A stretch of 11,869 nucleotides of DNA from OPU3-GD-OMZ sp964515235 (GCA_964515235.1 CAZEVO010000045.1:1-11869), one strand, 5' to 3'. Numbered from the stretch's first letter, positions 1 to 7,072 are shown. Made by a program: numbers and translations. The notes: generated by a model from the letters alone, not told the origin.

Positions 1-70
1 CCTGTGGATTAGCGTTTTTCTATACACAAAACAAAGTATTTTTTGAAAAAACATGAAAGAATAATAGATT

Positions 71-1063
71 ATGAAAACACCAATTAATATTGCAATCACA
101 GGCGCAGCTGGCAGAATTAGCTATGCGCTTCTTTACCGGGTGGCAGCTGGAGAGTTGTTGGGTCCTGATCAACCTATTAATCTTCAGTTATTGGAAGTTA
201 CTTCAGAAATGCCTGTTTTAAAAGGGATTGTCATGGAGTTGAACGACTGCATTTTTCCTTTATTGAATAATATAATTATTACTGATCAACCTGAAGTTGC
301 TTTTAATCAAGCTGATTATGTCTTTATGTTAGGTGCGAAGCCGCGTGTTTTAGGAATGGAGCGTAATGATTTATTGCAGGCGAATGCAGATATTTTTGCA
401 TTACACGGTCGTGCCCTGGGAGAAGTGGCTAGTCGGGATGTTAAAGTTTTGGTGGCTGGAAATCCATCCAATACCAATGCTTTGATTGCCTTAATGAGTG
501 CTGAAGGTTTAGGCGCTAAGAACTTTACCGCTTTAACATATTTAGATTTTCACCGTGCCATTGGTCTATTAGCAGAACAAGCTGGAGTCCATCCAAATTT
601 TGTCCGAGATATTGTTATTTGGGGTAACCATTCCGCAACTCAGTACCCTGATATTCATCATGCTCAGATTAAAGGCTCAGCGGCGTTAGATTGTGTAGAA
701 TTTCGTTGGTTTACTGAGGAATTTATTCCGACTGTACAGCAGCGTGGAGCTGCTATTATTGGAGCGCTTGGGCATTCGAGTGTTGCTTCAGCAGCTTATG
801 CTGCGATTTGTCAAATGAGAGATTGGATCGTTGATACAAATCCTGATAGCTGGATTAGTATGGCAGTATTATCAGACGGAAGTTATGGTATTGAAGAAGG
901 ATTAGTCTATTCATACCCTGTTCGTGTTGTAGGGGGGGAAGCAACGATTGTTCGTGGCCTTGATATTAGTGAGTTCAGTATTGATAAAATGAAAGAAACA
1001 GAGGCTGAGTTAAAAGGGGAGCGCGATGCGATTAAATATTTGTTTGCAAGTGAAGAGAGTTAA
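71..1063 (+). CDS. mdh: Malate dehydrogenase, NAD-dependent, divergent member
   Basis: It interconverts oxaloacetate and malate with NAD(H) in the cytoplasm; beside mtkAB it would supply malate to the serine cycle. The 330 residues are full length for the cytosolic-type bacterial MDH group. The Rossmann motif GAAGRIS lies at 11-17, and an acidic residue (E42) ends strand beta-2, which fits NAD rather than NADP. The catalytic set is present: R92 and R98 in the substrate loop (PRVLGMER), N131 (GNPSN), D159 and R162 (LDFHR), H187 (WGNHS), and SS at 236-237. Several usually fixed neighbours differ: LDHNR is LDFHR, the loop reads PRVLGMER rather than PRGPGMER, and ARGASSAAS is ALGHSSVAS. The ATG at 71 fits the family N-terminus, but the Shine-Dalgarno is weak; the ATG at 53 hits a stop after three codons. 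Family confidence is high; exact substrate preference is less certain. Confidence 0.92.
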   Translation: MKTPINIAITGAAGRISYALLYRVAAGELLGPDQPINLQLLEVTSEMPVLKGIVMELNDCIFPLLNNIIITDQPEVAFNQADYVFMLGAKPRVLGMERNDLLQANADIFALHGRALGEVASRDVKVLVAGNPSNTNALIALMSAEGLGAKNFTALTYLDFHRAIGLLAEQAGVHPNFVRDIVIWGNHSATQYPDIHHAQIKGSAALDCVEFRWFTEEFIPTVQQRGAAIIGALGHSSVASAAYAAICQMRDWIVDTNPDSWISMAVLSDGSYGIEEGLVYSYPVRVVGGEATIVRGLDISEFSIDKMKETEAELKGERDAIKYLFASEES

Positions 1064-1381
1064 TTAGCAAATAAGGTTTCTGAGCGTTTGATCTTAGAAA
1101 TGTTAAGGTTTTCAATGACTCGAATGCGCATAGTGTTATATGAGTTTCTTCAGCAGCGCAGCGAATAGACGTCGTGATTAGCATAGTTAAATTTAGTTTT
1201 CTGAGTTTTTTCAATATCTTCAAGTCATTTCTGCGTTATTAGAATTCTTGCGGGTCGCATTGTTAAGAACCTAATTTAATGGTTGATAGAGATTACGTTC
1301 CAAGAAAATAATGCAATGTATTACTGATAAACTGCAAGAGGACCTTCCAGTTTATCAGTGGGTAGAAGGGTTTAGTTAGCC
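1064..1381. other. Spacer between convergent mdh and sgaA, no supported gene
   Basis: This 318-base stretch separates the converging ends of mdh and sgaA. A 63-codon minus-strand open frame overlaps the end of mdh (1032-1223), but it has no recognisable motif and its product reads like random translation of AT-rich DNA, so I do not call it. Around 1120-1160 and 1230-1270 the sequence is patchier and more GC-rich, with small dyads such as ATGCGCAT at 1124-1131 and TGCG-GGT-CGCA near 1249-1259. These could be remnants of an old element, but I cannot identify one. The only strong structure is the hairpin at 1321-1361. Confidence 0.6.
1321..1361 (-). terminator. Long hairpin downstream of sgaA, candidate terminator
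   Basis: Left arm 1323-1333 (ACTGATAAACT) and right arm 1349-1359 (AGTTTATCAGT) are perfect reverse complements. G1334-C1348 extends the stem to 12 pairs, and after a C-C mismatch AAG/CTT (1336-1338 with 1344-1346) can pair around a five-base loop. It begins about 22 bases past the sgaA stop codon, where a 3' end is expected. There is no clean U-run right after it on either strand, so it is not a textbook intrinsic terminator. It could instead protect the sgaA mRNA 3' end or act in both directions for the convergent pair. Confidence 0.5.
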
Positions 1382-2548
1382 TTAGCTGGCGGTAGAGCGG
1401 TAATACTCAATAGCAGCAGCAACACCACTTCCAGGGGTAATATCAAAGCCATTATCCAGTAAGGCCATTTCGACACCAGCGATGGCTCCAAGCATGGAAA
1501 CATCATTCATATTGCCCATATGACCAATTCTGAACACTTTCCCAGCGACTTCAGTCAAGCCACCTCCGAGTGAGATATTGTATTTATGATAGGCAGTGGC
1601 AATGACATCGCGTGCATCTTTGTCTTCAGGGACAACTACTGCTGAAACGGTATTAGATTCAAAACCGGGTTGTGCGCAGATGGAAAGTCCCCATGCAGCA
1701 ATCGCTTTTCTGGTACCTTCTGCAAGACGGTGGTGACGGGAAAAAACATTTTCCAGTCCTTCTTCGAGTAAGAGGTCGATCGCTTTACGAAGGCCATGTA
1801 AGATTGGGGTAGACGGTGTATAAGGTGTGTAGCCGTCTTTATTGGTGTTAATGTGGTCTTTTAAATCTAAAAAGCAACGAGGATAACTATTGGTTTGGCA
1901 GGCAGACATTGCTTTTTGGCTGAAAGCCAAAAAGGCACCGCCAGCAGGAAGCATAAAGCCTTTTTGTGAGCCACTGATTGCTCCGTCAACGCCCCACTCA
2001 TCCATTCTGAAGTCTAGGCTGGCAATTGAACTAACACCGTCGACAAATAATAAGGCCGGGTGATTAGCCGCATTCATGGCTAAGCGAACACCTCCGATAT
2101 CTGAGGTAACACCGGTTGAGGTTTCATTATGAGTGGCTAAAACAGCTTTAATCTGATGGTGGCTGTCTTCTTTTAGTCGTGTTTCCAAGGCGTCCAGAGG
2201 AATACCTTTACCCCATTCAACTTCGTGACATTCAACTTCAAATCCTAAGCGATTTGCCATGTCCATCCAGAGGTGAGCGAATTGACCAAATCGGTAAATC
2301 AGGACTTTGTCCCCAGGGTTAAGAGTGTTTGTGAGGGCAATTTCCCAGCCTGCAGTGCCGGTAGCTGGAAAAATAAAGGCTTGACCATCTTCGGTTTTAA
2401 AAATTTTCTTAAGGTCTTGCAGTAGCGGTTTCAGGAGTTCAGGGAAAGTAGGCGACCTGTGGTCCTCCATATCGACCCTCATCGCATTACTGACTTCTGT
2501 TGGAACGTTTGTAGGACCTGGGATGTAAAGATGATTTCGACCTGCCAT
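1382..2548 (-). CDS. sgaA: Serine-glyoxylate aminotransferase
   Basis: This PLP enzyme moves the amino group of serine to glyoxylate, giving hydroxypyruvate and glycine, the committed amino-transfer step of the serine cycle. The 388 residues are a normal length for this class V (AGXT-like) aminotransferase. The N-terminal IPGPTNVP (9-16) and EDHRSP (28-33) match the family. FPATGTAGWE (60-69) is the PLP phosphate-binding region, D170 in FVDGVSS should contact the pyridine nitrogen, and K196 in SGSQKGF is the Schiff-base lysine. The C-terminal FRIGHMGNM is also typical. The start is ATG at 2548 with AGAGG upstream. It is divergent from mclA-mtkAB, whose product glyoxylate is its substrate, and convergent with mdh. 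The related alanine-glyoxylate transaminase is the main alternative, but the context favours serine-glyoxylate activity. Confidence 0.93.
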   Translation of the reverse strand: MAGRNHLYIPGPTNVPTEVSNAMRVDMEDHRSPTFPELLKPLLQDLKKIFKTEDGQAFIFPATGTAGWEIALTNTLNPGDKVLIYRFGQFAHLWMDMANRLGFEVECHEVEWGKGIPLDALETRLKEDSHHQIKAVLATHNETSTGVTSDIGGVRLAMNAANHPALLFVDGVSSIASLDFRMDEWGVDGAISGSQKGFMLPAGGAFLAFSQKAMSACQTNSYPRCFLDLKDHINTNKDGYTPYTPSTPILHGLRKAIDLLLEEGLENVFSRHHRLAEGTRKAIAAWGLSICAQPGFESNTVSAVVVPEDKDARDVIATAYHKYNISLGGGLTEVAGKVFRIGHMGNMNDVSMLGAIAGVEMALLDNGFDITPGSGVAAAIEYYRSTAS

Positions 2549-2602
2549 GGGTTGCCTCTATAAAAAATGTGATGTAAAAACGATTCAATCAGTCTTAAAT
2601 TA

Positions 2603-2611
2603 AATCAGATT
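2603..2611. promoter_or_regulatory. AATC-N-GATT dyad near the predicted sgaA start site
   Basis: AATCAGATT is a nine-base odd palindrome (AATC and GATT are reverse complements). It lies about 10-17 bases downstream of the predicted sgaA transcription start. The same nine bases recur at 2801-2809 beside the mclA -10. A reversed half-site arrangement, GATT-C-AATC, sits at 2582-2590. An operator role is inference; the region is AT-rich and the match was found after looking. Confidence 0.3.
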
Positions 2612-2626
2612 AAGGATTAACAGAAT

Positions 2627-2655
2627 ATTATCCCATATAAGCTATTGAGCAGCAA
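2627..2655 (-). promoter_or_regulatory. Candidate sigma-70 promoter for sgaA
   Basis: On the minus strand, TTGCTG (2655-2650) is followed by a 17-base spacer and GATAAT (2632-2627), five of six matches to the -10 consensus. TGG directly precedes the -10, giving an extended -10 (TGN). Transcription would start near 2620, leaving a leader of about 70 bases. The -35 is weak, which would suit an activated promoter. Confidence 0.45.
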
Positions 2656-2774
2656 TACGATCTGAGAATGACTTGATTTTTAAAGTTGAATGGGGGGTTT
2701 TTTCTTCTAATGAGGTGGTTGCTGTGGTAATAAATATTGTTGGAATATATAATGATGGGTTGCTTTTGGTTGCT

Positions 2775-2803
2775 TTGGAATTTACCTGAGTGGCTAAGAT
2801 AAT
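2775..2803 (+). promoter_or_regulatory. Candidate sigma-70 promoter for mclA-mtkA-mtkB
   Basis: TTGGAA (2775-2780, four of six) and GATAAT (2798-2803, five of six) are separated by exactly 17 bases. The start would fall near 2810, giving a leader of about 28 bases. A perfect TATAAT at 2748-2753 has no acceptable -35 and is a weaker alternative. Confidence 0.5.
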
Positions 2804-2809
2804 CAGATT
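2801..2809. promoter_or_regulatory. AATC-N-GATT dyad at the mclA -10 and start site
   Basis: This is the second copy of AATCAGATT. It overlaps the last bases of the predicted mclA -10 and runs to the expected start site, where a bound protein would affect initiation. With the copy at 2603-2611 it makes a symmetric pair serving the divergent promoters. Serine-cycle genes in Methylobacterium are controlled by the LysR-type protein QscR, but I see no clear LysR-type T-N11-A box here, so no regulator is named. Confidence 0.3.
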
Positions 2810-2837
2810 GTAATTTTTAGAGGTTTGGGTATTTATT

Positions 2838-3788
2838 ATGAGTTATACATTGTATGAACCATCAGTACAGCGAGTGCAACGTTGTGAGTTGGCTGTGCCA
2901 GGGTCAAGTCCTGAAATGTTTGAAAAAGCGTTGTTAAGTGGTGTTGACTTCGTTTTTCTGGATTTAGAAGATGCTGTTGCCCCAGATGATAAGTTACAAG
3001 CACGTAAAAATGTGATTGAGGCGATTAATGATTTGGATTGGGCCGGGCATGGAATTGCTGTTTCTGTTCGGATTAATGGTTTAGATACGCAGTATATGGT
3101 ACGGGATGTCGTTGATTTAGTAGAACAGGCCGGTAACAAATTAAATACTATATTGATTCCTAAAGTCGGTGTTTTTGCTGATGTTTACATGGTAGAGGCG
3201 ATGTTAAGCCAATTAGAAGTTCAAGAAGGCTTGACGCATAAAATAGGAATCGAATGTTTGATTGAAACGGCATTGGGCATGGCAAATGTTGAAGATATCG
3301 CGCGTAATGGTGCCACCGGCAGATTGGAAGCACTGCATTTTGGCGTTGCTGATTATGCAGCGAGCAACCGTGCCCGAACAACTAATATTGGAGGATTAAA
3401 TCCAGACTACCCGGGTGACCAATGGCATTCGGCTATTAGCCGAATGACTGTTGCATGTAGAGCCTATGGTTTACGACCGATTGATGGTCCTTTTGGTGAT
3501 ATTAAGGACCCTGATGGTTATATTGCTGCTGCTAAACGAGCAGCTGCTTTGGGTTGTGAAGGAAAATGGGCGATACACCCCTCACAAATCGCACTAGCAA
3601 ATGACGTTTTTACACCACCGCCTGCAGAAGTTGATAAGGCTAAGCGAATTCTAGAAGCACTTAAAGAAGCGGCGGAACAAGGCAAAGGTGCTGCGGCATT
3701 GGACGGACGCTTAATCGATGCGGCATCTGAAAGAATGGCCACTAATGTGGTTAAAGCTGCAGCAGCGATTGCCTTGAAGACGAAATAA
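2838..3788 (+). CDS. mclA: Malyl-CoA lyase
   Basis: It cleaves malyl-CoA to acetyl-CoA and glyoxylate, the exit step of the serine cycle. It is a 316-residue CitE-like TIM-barrel protein. Visible family blocks are ELAVPGSSP (17-25), FLDLEDAVAP (40-49), VRINGLDT (77-84, with R78), ILIPKVG (105-111), IETALGMANVE (142-152), GVADYAAS (169-176) and GKWAIHPSQ (242-250). E143 and D172 are the expected Mg2+ ligands, and the C-terminal DGRLIDAAS (289-297) is also typical. The loop after GGLNPDY is short compared with alphaproteobacterial MclA. The start is ATG at 2838 with AGAGG at 2819-2823, a rather long 14-base spacing; no other start is in frame before a stop at 2811. The mtkA gene begins 28 bases downstream, so the three genes form an operon. 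Citrate lyase beta or related CitE-like lyases are unlikely given mtkAB beside it. Confidence 0.95.
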   Translation: MSYTLYEPSVQRVQRCELAVPGSSPEMFEKALLSGVDFVFLDLEDAVAPDDKLQARKNVIEAINDLDWAGHGIAVSVRINGLDTQYMVRDVVDLVEQAGNKLNTILIPKVGVFADVYMVEAMLSQLEVQEGLTHKIGIECLIETALGMANVEDIARNGATGRLEALHFGVADYAASNRARTTNIGGLNPDYPGDQWHSAISRMTVACRAYGLRPIDGPFGDIKDPDGYIAAAKRAAALGCEGKWAIHPSQIALANDVFTPPPAEVDKAKRILEALKEAAEQGKGAAALDGRLIDAASERMATNVVKAAAAIALKTK

Positions 3789-3804
3789 ACGGAACTGAAT
3801 AAAT

Positions 3805-3810
3805 AGGGGA
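3805..3810 (+). promoter_or_regulatory. Ribosome binding site fixing the TTG start of mtkA
   Basis: AGGGGA lies six bases before TTG 3817. The protein from that codon begins MDIHEYQAK, which is the conserved ATP-grasp N-terminus of malate thiokinase and SucC beta subunits. No ATG or GTG is better placed, so TTG is the start. Confidence 0.8.
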
Positions 3811-3816
3811 AAGCAC

Positions 3817-5004
3817 TTGGATATTCATGAGTATCAGGCTAAAAGTATTTTAGCGGATTATGGCGTCAAAATCGCCGAGGGCGGGCTGGCTTATAGCCCA
3901 GAGCAGGCAACACAACGAGCCCGTGATGTTGGTGGGAATGTGTGGGCGGTAAAAGCACAAATTCATTCCGGTGCACGCGGTAAAGCAGGAGCTATCAAAA
4001 TTTGTAAAACCTCGGATGAGGTTTTTGCCGCTGCAGATGAATTATTAGGCAAAAATATTGTGACCCACCAGACAGGGCCACAAGGTAAAGTTTGTTCCCG
4101 CCTTTATATTGAAGCAGGAACTGACATAGTTCGAGAGTTATATCTGAGTTTCTTAATAGACAGAGAACATGAGCGAATTGTAATGATTGGCTCATCGGAA
4201 GGGGGCATGGATATTGAGGAAATAGCCGAAAGTAAGCCAGAAGCAATTATAAAAATTTATATTGAACCAGCGATTGGACTTCAGGATTTTCAGGCAAGAG
4301 CAATGGCTTTTTCTTTAGGGCTTCCTGCAGCGATGTTAAGTCAGGCGGTTAAGTTGATTGAAGGCTGTTACCGTGCATTACGTGATACTGATGCGAGTAT
4401 GCTGGAGGTTAATCCACTGGTTATTAACGGACATGATGAACTGGTTGCACTAGATGCCAAAATGGACTTTGATGATAATGCCTTGTTCCGACGTCAGAAT
4501 ATCTCAGAGTTACGTGATAAGACACAGGAAGACCCACGGGAAATGGCAGCAGCGGATAGAGGTCTGAGTTATGTTGGTTTAGACGGTGATATTGGTTGTA
4601 TGATCAATGGTGCCGGGTTAGCGATGGCAACCATGGATATGATTAAGTTGGCTGGAGGAGAGCCTGCTAATTTTCTTGATGTAGGTGGTGGTGCTTCTCC
4701 GGAAAGAACTGAAAAAGCATTTCGACTGGTATTGGCTGATGATAATGTCAAAGTGATGTTGGTTAATATCTTTGCCGGAATCAATCGTTGTGACTGGATA
4801 GCTGAAGGCGTGGTCCAGGCAGTTAGGAAAATTGATATGAAAATGCCATTAATAGTTCGTTTATCTGGAACTAATGTTGAAGAAGGAAGAGATATTATTA
4901 GTAGAAGTGGTCTCCCAATAATTATGGCAGAAACATTAGCAGATGCTGCTGAAAAAGCAGTAGCAGCACGAAATGAAATTGTAGCGACGGCGCAGGGAGA
5001 ATAG
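3817..5004 (+). CDS. mtkA: Malate-CoA ligase (malate thiokinase), beta subunit
   Basis: With MtkB it makes malyl-CoA from malate, CoA and ATP, the substrate of MclA. The 395 residues match the SucC-like family. The N-terminal ATP-grasp fold begins MDIHEYQAK, has K46, and carries the glycine-rich loop GARGKAG (52-58). MLEVNPL (195-201, N199) and ALDAKMDFDD (211-220, D213) supply the metal ligands. The C-terminal CoA-ligase domain has NGAGLAMATMD (264-274), NFLDVGGGASPERTEKAF (285-302) and VNIFAGINRCDW (316-327). The INRCDW and DAKMDFDDNALFRR blocks look like malate thiokinase rather than succinyl-CoA synthetase, and mclA and mtkB on either side settle the reading. The start codon is TTG with a strong Shine-Dalgarno, unlike the ATG of its partner mtkB three bases downstream. 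The rare start may tune subunit output; that is inference. Confidence 0.95.
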   Translation: MDIHEYQAKSILADYGVKIAEGGLAYSPEQATQRARDVGGNVWAVKAQIHSGARGKAGAIKICKTSDEVFAAADELLGKNIVTHQTGPQGKVCSRLYIEAGTDIVRELYLSFLIDREHERIVMIGSSEGGMDIEEIAESKPEAIIKIYIEPAIGLQDFQARAMAFSLGLPAAMLSQAVKLIEGCYRALRDTDASMLEVNPLVINGHDELVALDAKMDFDDNALFRRQNISELRDKTQEDPREMAAADRGLSYVGLDGDIGCMINGAGLAMATMDMIKLAGGEPANFLDVGGGASPERTEKAFRLVLADDNVKVMLVNIFAGINRCDWIAEGVVQAVRKIDMKMPLIVRLSGTNVEEGRDIISRSGLPIIMAETLADAAEKAVAARNEIVATAQGE

Positions 5005-5007
5005 ACG

Positions 5008-5895
5008 ATGGCAATTCTAATTAATGAAAGAACGCCGATTGTTGTTCAAGGCTTCACTGGAAAAATTGGTACATTTCATGCTCAGGATATGATTAATTAT
5101 GGATCAAATGTTGTGGGTGGAATCACACCCGGAAAAGGAGGTAGTCAACATTTAGGGCGTCCTGTTTTTAACACCGTTAAGGAGTCTGTCGAACAATTAG
5201 GTGCTGAAGCTAGTATTGTTTTTGTGCCGCCAGCTTTTGCCGCTGATTCGATTATGGAAGCAGCAGAAGCCGGTATTAAATATTGTGTGGCAATTACTGA
5301 TGGTATACCGACGCAAGATATGATGAAGGTCAAAAATTATCTCAAGAATTTCCCTGAAGCTGAGCGCATGGTGCTTACCGGACCAAATTGTGCTGGCACC
5401 ATCAGTCCTGGGCGGGCGATGCTAGGTATTATGCCGGGACATATTTATATTCCTGGCGTGGTTGGTGTAGTAGGTCGATCGGGTACTCTTGGTTATGAAG
5501 CAGCCGATCAGATGAAAGCTTTGGGTGTTGGTATTTCAACATCGGTTGGTATTGGCGGTGACCCTATTAATGGTAGCTCACACAGTAAAATCTTAGCAAA
5601 GTTTGAACAAGATACGGAGACTAAAGTTGTGTTGATGATTGGTGAGATTGGTGGTCCTCAAGAAATTGAAGCTGGTATTTTTGCCAGGGACAATATGAGT
5701 AAGCCGGTTGTCGCGTATATTGCTGGTTTGACCGCGCCAAAAGGTCGCCGAATGGGGCATGCTGGTGCAATTATTTCATCAACAGGAGAGAGTGCTAGTG
5801 AAAAAGTAGAGCAACTTCTTGATATGGGAGTCACGATTGCACCAACTCCGTCGGCGATGGGTGAAACTGTTGCAAAGATCATTGCCAGTCTTTAG
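5008..5895 (+). CDS. mtkB: Malate-CoA ligase (malate thiokinase), alpha subunit
   Basis: This is the partner of MtkA. It binds CoA in an N-terminal Rossmann-like domain and carries the phosphohistidine intermediate. The 295 residues equal a typical SucD/MtkB. Visible blocks are VQGFTGKIGTFHA (13-25, CoA site), GGITPGKGG (37-45), FVPPAFAADSI (72-82), TGPNCAGTISPG (124-135), GVVGRSGTLGYE (153-164), IGGDPINGS (182-190) and GEIGGPQE (212-219, with E213). H251 in RMGHAGAI is the active-site histidine. The ATG at 5008 follows the mtkA stop by three bases, with AGGGAGA (4994-5000) inside the mtkA end, so the two are translated together. It ends the serine-cycle operon. I see no convincing terminator before recA, only an A6-TG-T6 tract (5905-5918) whose loop is too small. 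Confidence 0.95.
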   Translation: MAILINERTPIVVQGFTGKIGTFHAQDMINYGSNVVGGITPGKGGSQHLGRPVFNTVKESVEQLGAEASIVFVPPAFAADSIMEAAEAGIKYCVAITDGIPTQDMMKVKNYLKNFPEAERMVLTGPNCAGTISPGRAMLGIMPGHIYIPGVVGVVGRSGTLGYEAADQMKALGVGISTSVGIGGDPINGSSHSKILAKFEQDTETKVVLMIGEIGGPQEIEAGIFARDNMSKPVVAYIAGLTAPKGRRMGHAGAIISSTGESASEKVEQLLDMGVTIAPTPSAMGETVAKIIASL

Positions 5896-6009
5896 TTAAG
5901 CGCTAAAAAATGTTTTTTATATCGCATGACTTACCTAGATTAAGCTATATTTATTAGTATCTAGTCGGTTAATAATGAGTTCAGCCACAGATGGTTAGTC
6001 GAGTTAAAA

Positions 6010-6014
6010 AGGGG
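6010..6014 (+). promoter_or_regulatory. Ribosome binding site of recA
   Basis: AGGGG lies six bases before the recA ATG. The 125-base leader upstream (5896-6020) shows no CTG at all, so no CTGT-N8-ACAG LexA box can be present. A CTAGAT/ATCTAG inverted repeat (5935-5940 and 5959-5964) with an 18-base spacer is the only dyad. I could not pick a convincing -35/-10 pair. Confidence 0.6.
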
Positions 6015-6020
6015 CAGTAA

Positions 6021-7052
6021 ATGGATGACAATAAAAAGAAAGCGTTAAATGCTGCATTAATGCAGATTGAAAAACAGTTTGGTAAGGGCTCGGTCATGCG
6101 AATGGGTGACTCAGCCGCCTCTAGAGATATTGAGACAGTGCCGACCGGTTCATTATCACTGGATATTGCTTTAGGTTGTGGAGGGCTTCCGCGTGGTCGG
6201 GTTATTGAAATTTATGGCCCTGAATCCTCAGGTAAAACAACTATGACATTGGAAGTGATTGCGCAAATGCAAAAGTTAGGTGGTTCAGCGGCTTTTATTG
6301 ATGCTGAGCATGCGTTGGACCCTGTATATGCTGAAAAAATTGGTGTTAATGTTGATGATCTACTTGTTTCACAACCCGATACAGGTGAACAAGCCCTAGA
6401 AATTACTGATATGTTAGTACGATCAGGTGCCGTTGATATGGTGGTGATTGATTCGGTTGCCGCATTAACACCCAAGGCCGAGATTGAAGGAGATATGGGA
6501 GATTCCCATATGGGTCTGCAGGCTCGACTCATGTCTCAAGCACTTAGAAAATTAACTGCTAATATTAAAAGATCGAACACCTTAGTGATTTTTATTAATC
6601 AAATTCGCATGAAAATTGGTGTGATGTTTGGCAATCCAGAAACGACGACGGGTGGTAATGCTTTAAAATTTTATTCTTCAGTACGTTTAGATATTCGTCG
6701 TATTGGGGCAATAAAGAAAGGCGATGAAATCGTCGGTAATGATACGCGAGTTAAAGTAGTCAAAAATAAAGTAGCCCCACCTTTTAAGCAGGCAGAATTT
6801 GAAATTTTATACGGTCAAGGGGTCTCTTTTTTAGGTGAGCTCATTGATTTAGGGGTGAAGTTTGGTTTCGTGGATAAAGCCGGATCGTGGTATAGCCATA
6901 ATGGTCAAAAAATCGGTCAAGGTAAAGAAAATGCACGTACGTATTTAAAAGAGAACGTGAATGTCGCTATGGAATTAGAGCAAAAGATTAGAGCGGCAGC
7001 CTTTGGTGTAACTAAAGAAGACGTTAAAGGATCAAATACGGATGTGTCTTGA
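6021..7052 (+). CDS. recA: Recombinase RecA
   Basis: RecA is a DNA-dependent ATPase that forms filaments on single-stranded DNA, drives strand exchange and stimulates LexA self-cleavage. The 343 residues are standard. Walker A GPESSGKTT is at 66-74, catalytic E96 is in FIDAEHALD, and Walker B VVIDS (141-145) has D144. DNA loop L1 is about 157-164 (EGDMGDSHMG region). Loop L2 follows Q194 through FGNPETTTGG (203-212). KFYSSVRLDIRR and NKVAPPFKQAEF are also conserved. The C-terminal tail is short and ends acidic-polar. The start ATG has a good Shine-Dalgarno. The gene heads the conserved recA-recX-alaS-lysC-csrA block, here placed directly after the serine-cycle operon in the same direction. 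Read-through from mtkB is possible because no clear terminator lies between them. Confidence 0.98.
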   Translation: MDDNKKKALNAALMQIEKQFGKGSVMRMGDSAASRDIETVPTGSLSLDIALGCGGLPRGRVIEIYGPESSGKTTMTLEVIAQMQKLGGSAAFIDAEHALDPVYAEKIGVNVDDLLVSQPDTGEQALEITDMLVRSGAVDMVVIDSVAALTPKAEIEGDMGDSHMGLQARLMSQALRKLTANIKRSNTLVIFINQIRMKIGVMFGNPETTTGGNALKFYSSVRLDIRRIGAIKKGDEIVGNDTRVKVVKNKVAPPFKQAEFEILYGQGVSFLGELIDLGVKFGFVDKAGSWYSHNGQKIGQGKENARTYLKENVNVAMELEQKIRAAAFGVTKEDVKGSNTDVS

Positions 7053-7067
7053 CTAGCTTTATTGAGT

Positions 7068-7072
7068 AAGGG
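7068..7072 (+). promoter_or_regulatory. Ribosome binding site that decides the recX start
   Basis: AAGGG lies nine bases before ATG 7082. The in-frame TTG at 7073 touches the Shine-Dalgarno directly and cannot be served by it, so the protein should begin MLNAHDQ and not three codons earlier. Confidence 0.75.

Noticed and set aside
39..51. T6-G-A6 tract upstream of mdh as a terminator hairpin
   Set aside because: A one-base loop and an A-T-only stem; no stable structure, and no upstream gene is visible to judge.
1032..1223. Minus-strand 63-codon open frame overlapping the mdh end
   Set aside because: No recognisable motif, no good ribosome site, and composition like chance translation of AT-rich spacer.
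2748..2753. Perfect TATAAT as the main mclA promoter
   Set aside because: No acceptable -35 within 15-19 bases; the pair at 2775-2803 has correct spacing.
5905..5918. A6-TG-T6 tract as a terminator after mtkB
   Set aside because: The loop would be two bases and the stem is all A-T; it cannot form a stable terminator hairpin.
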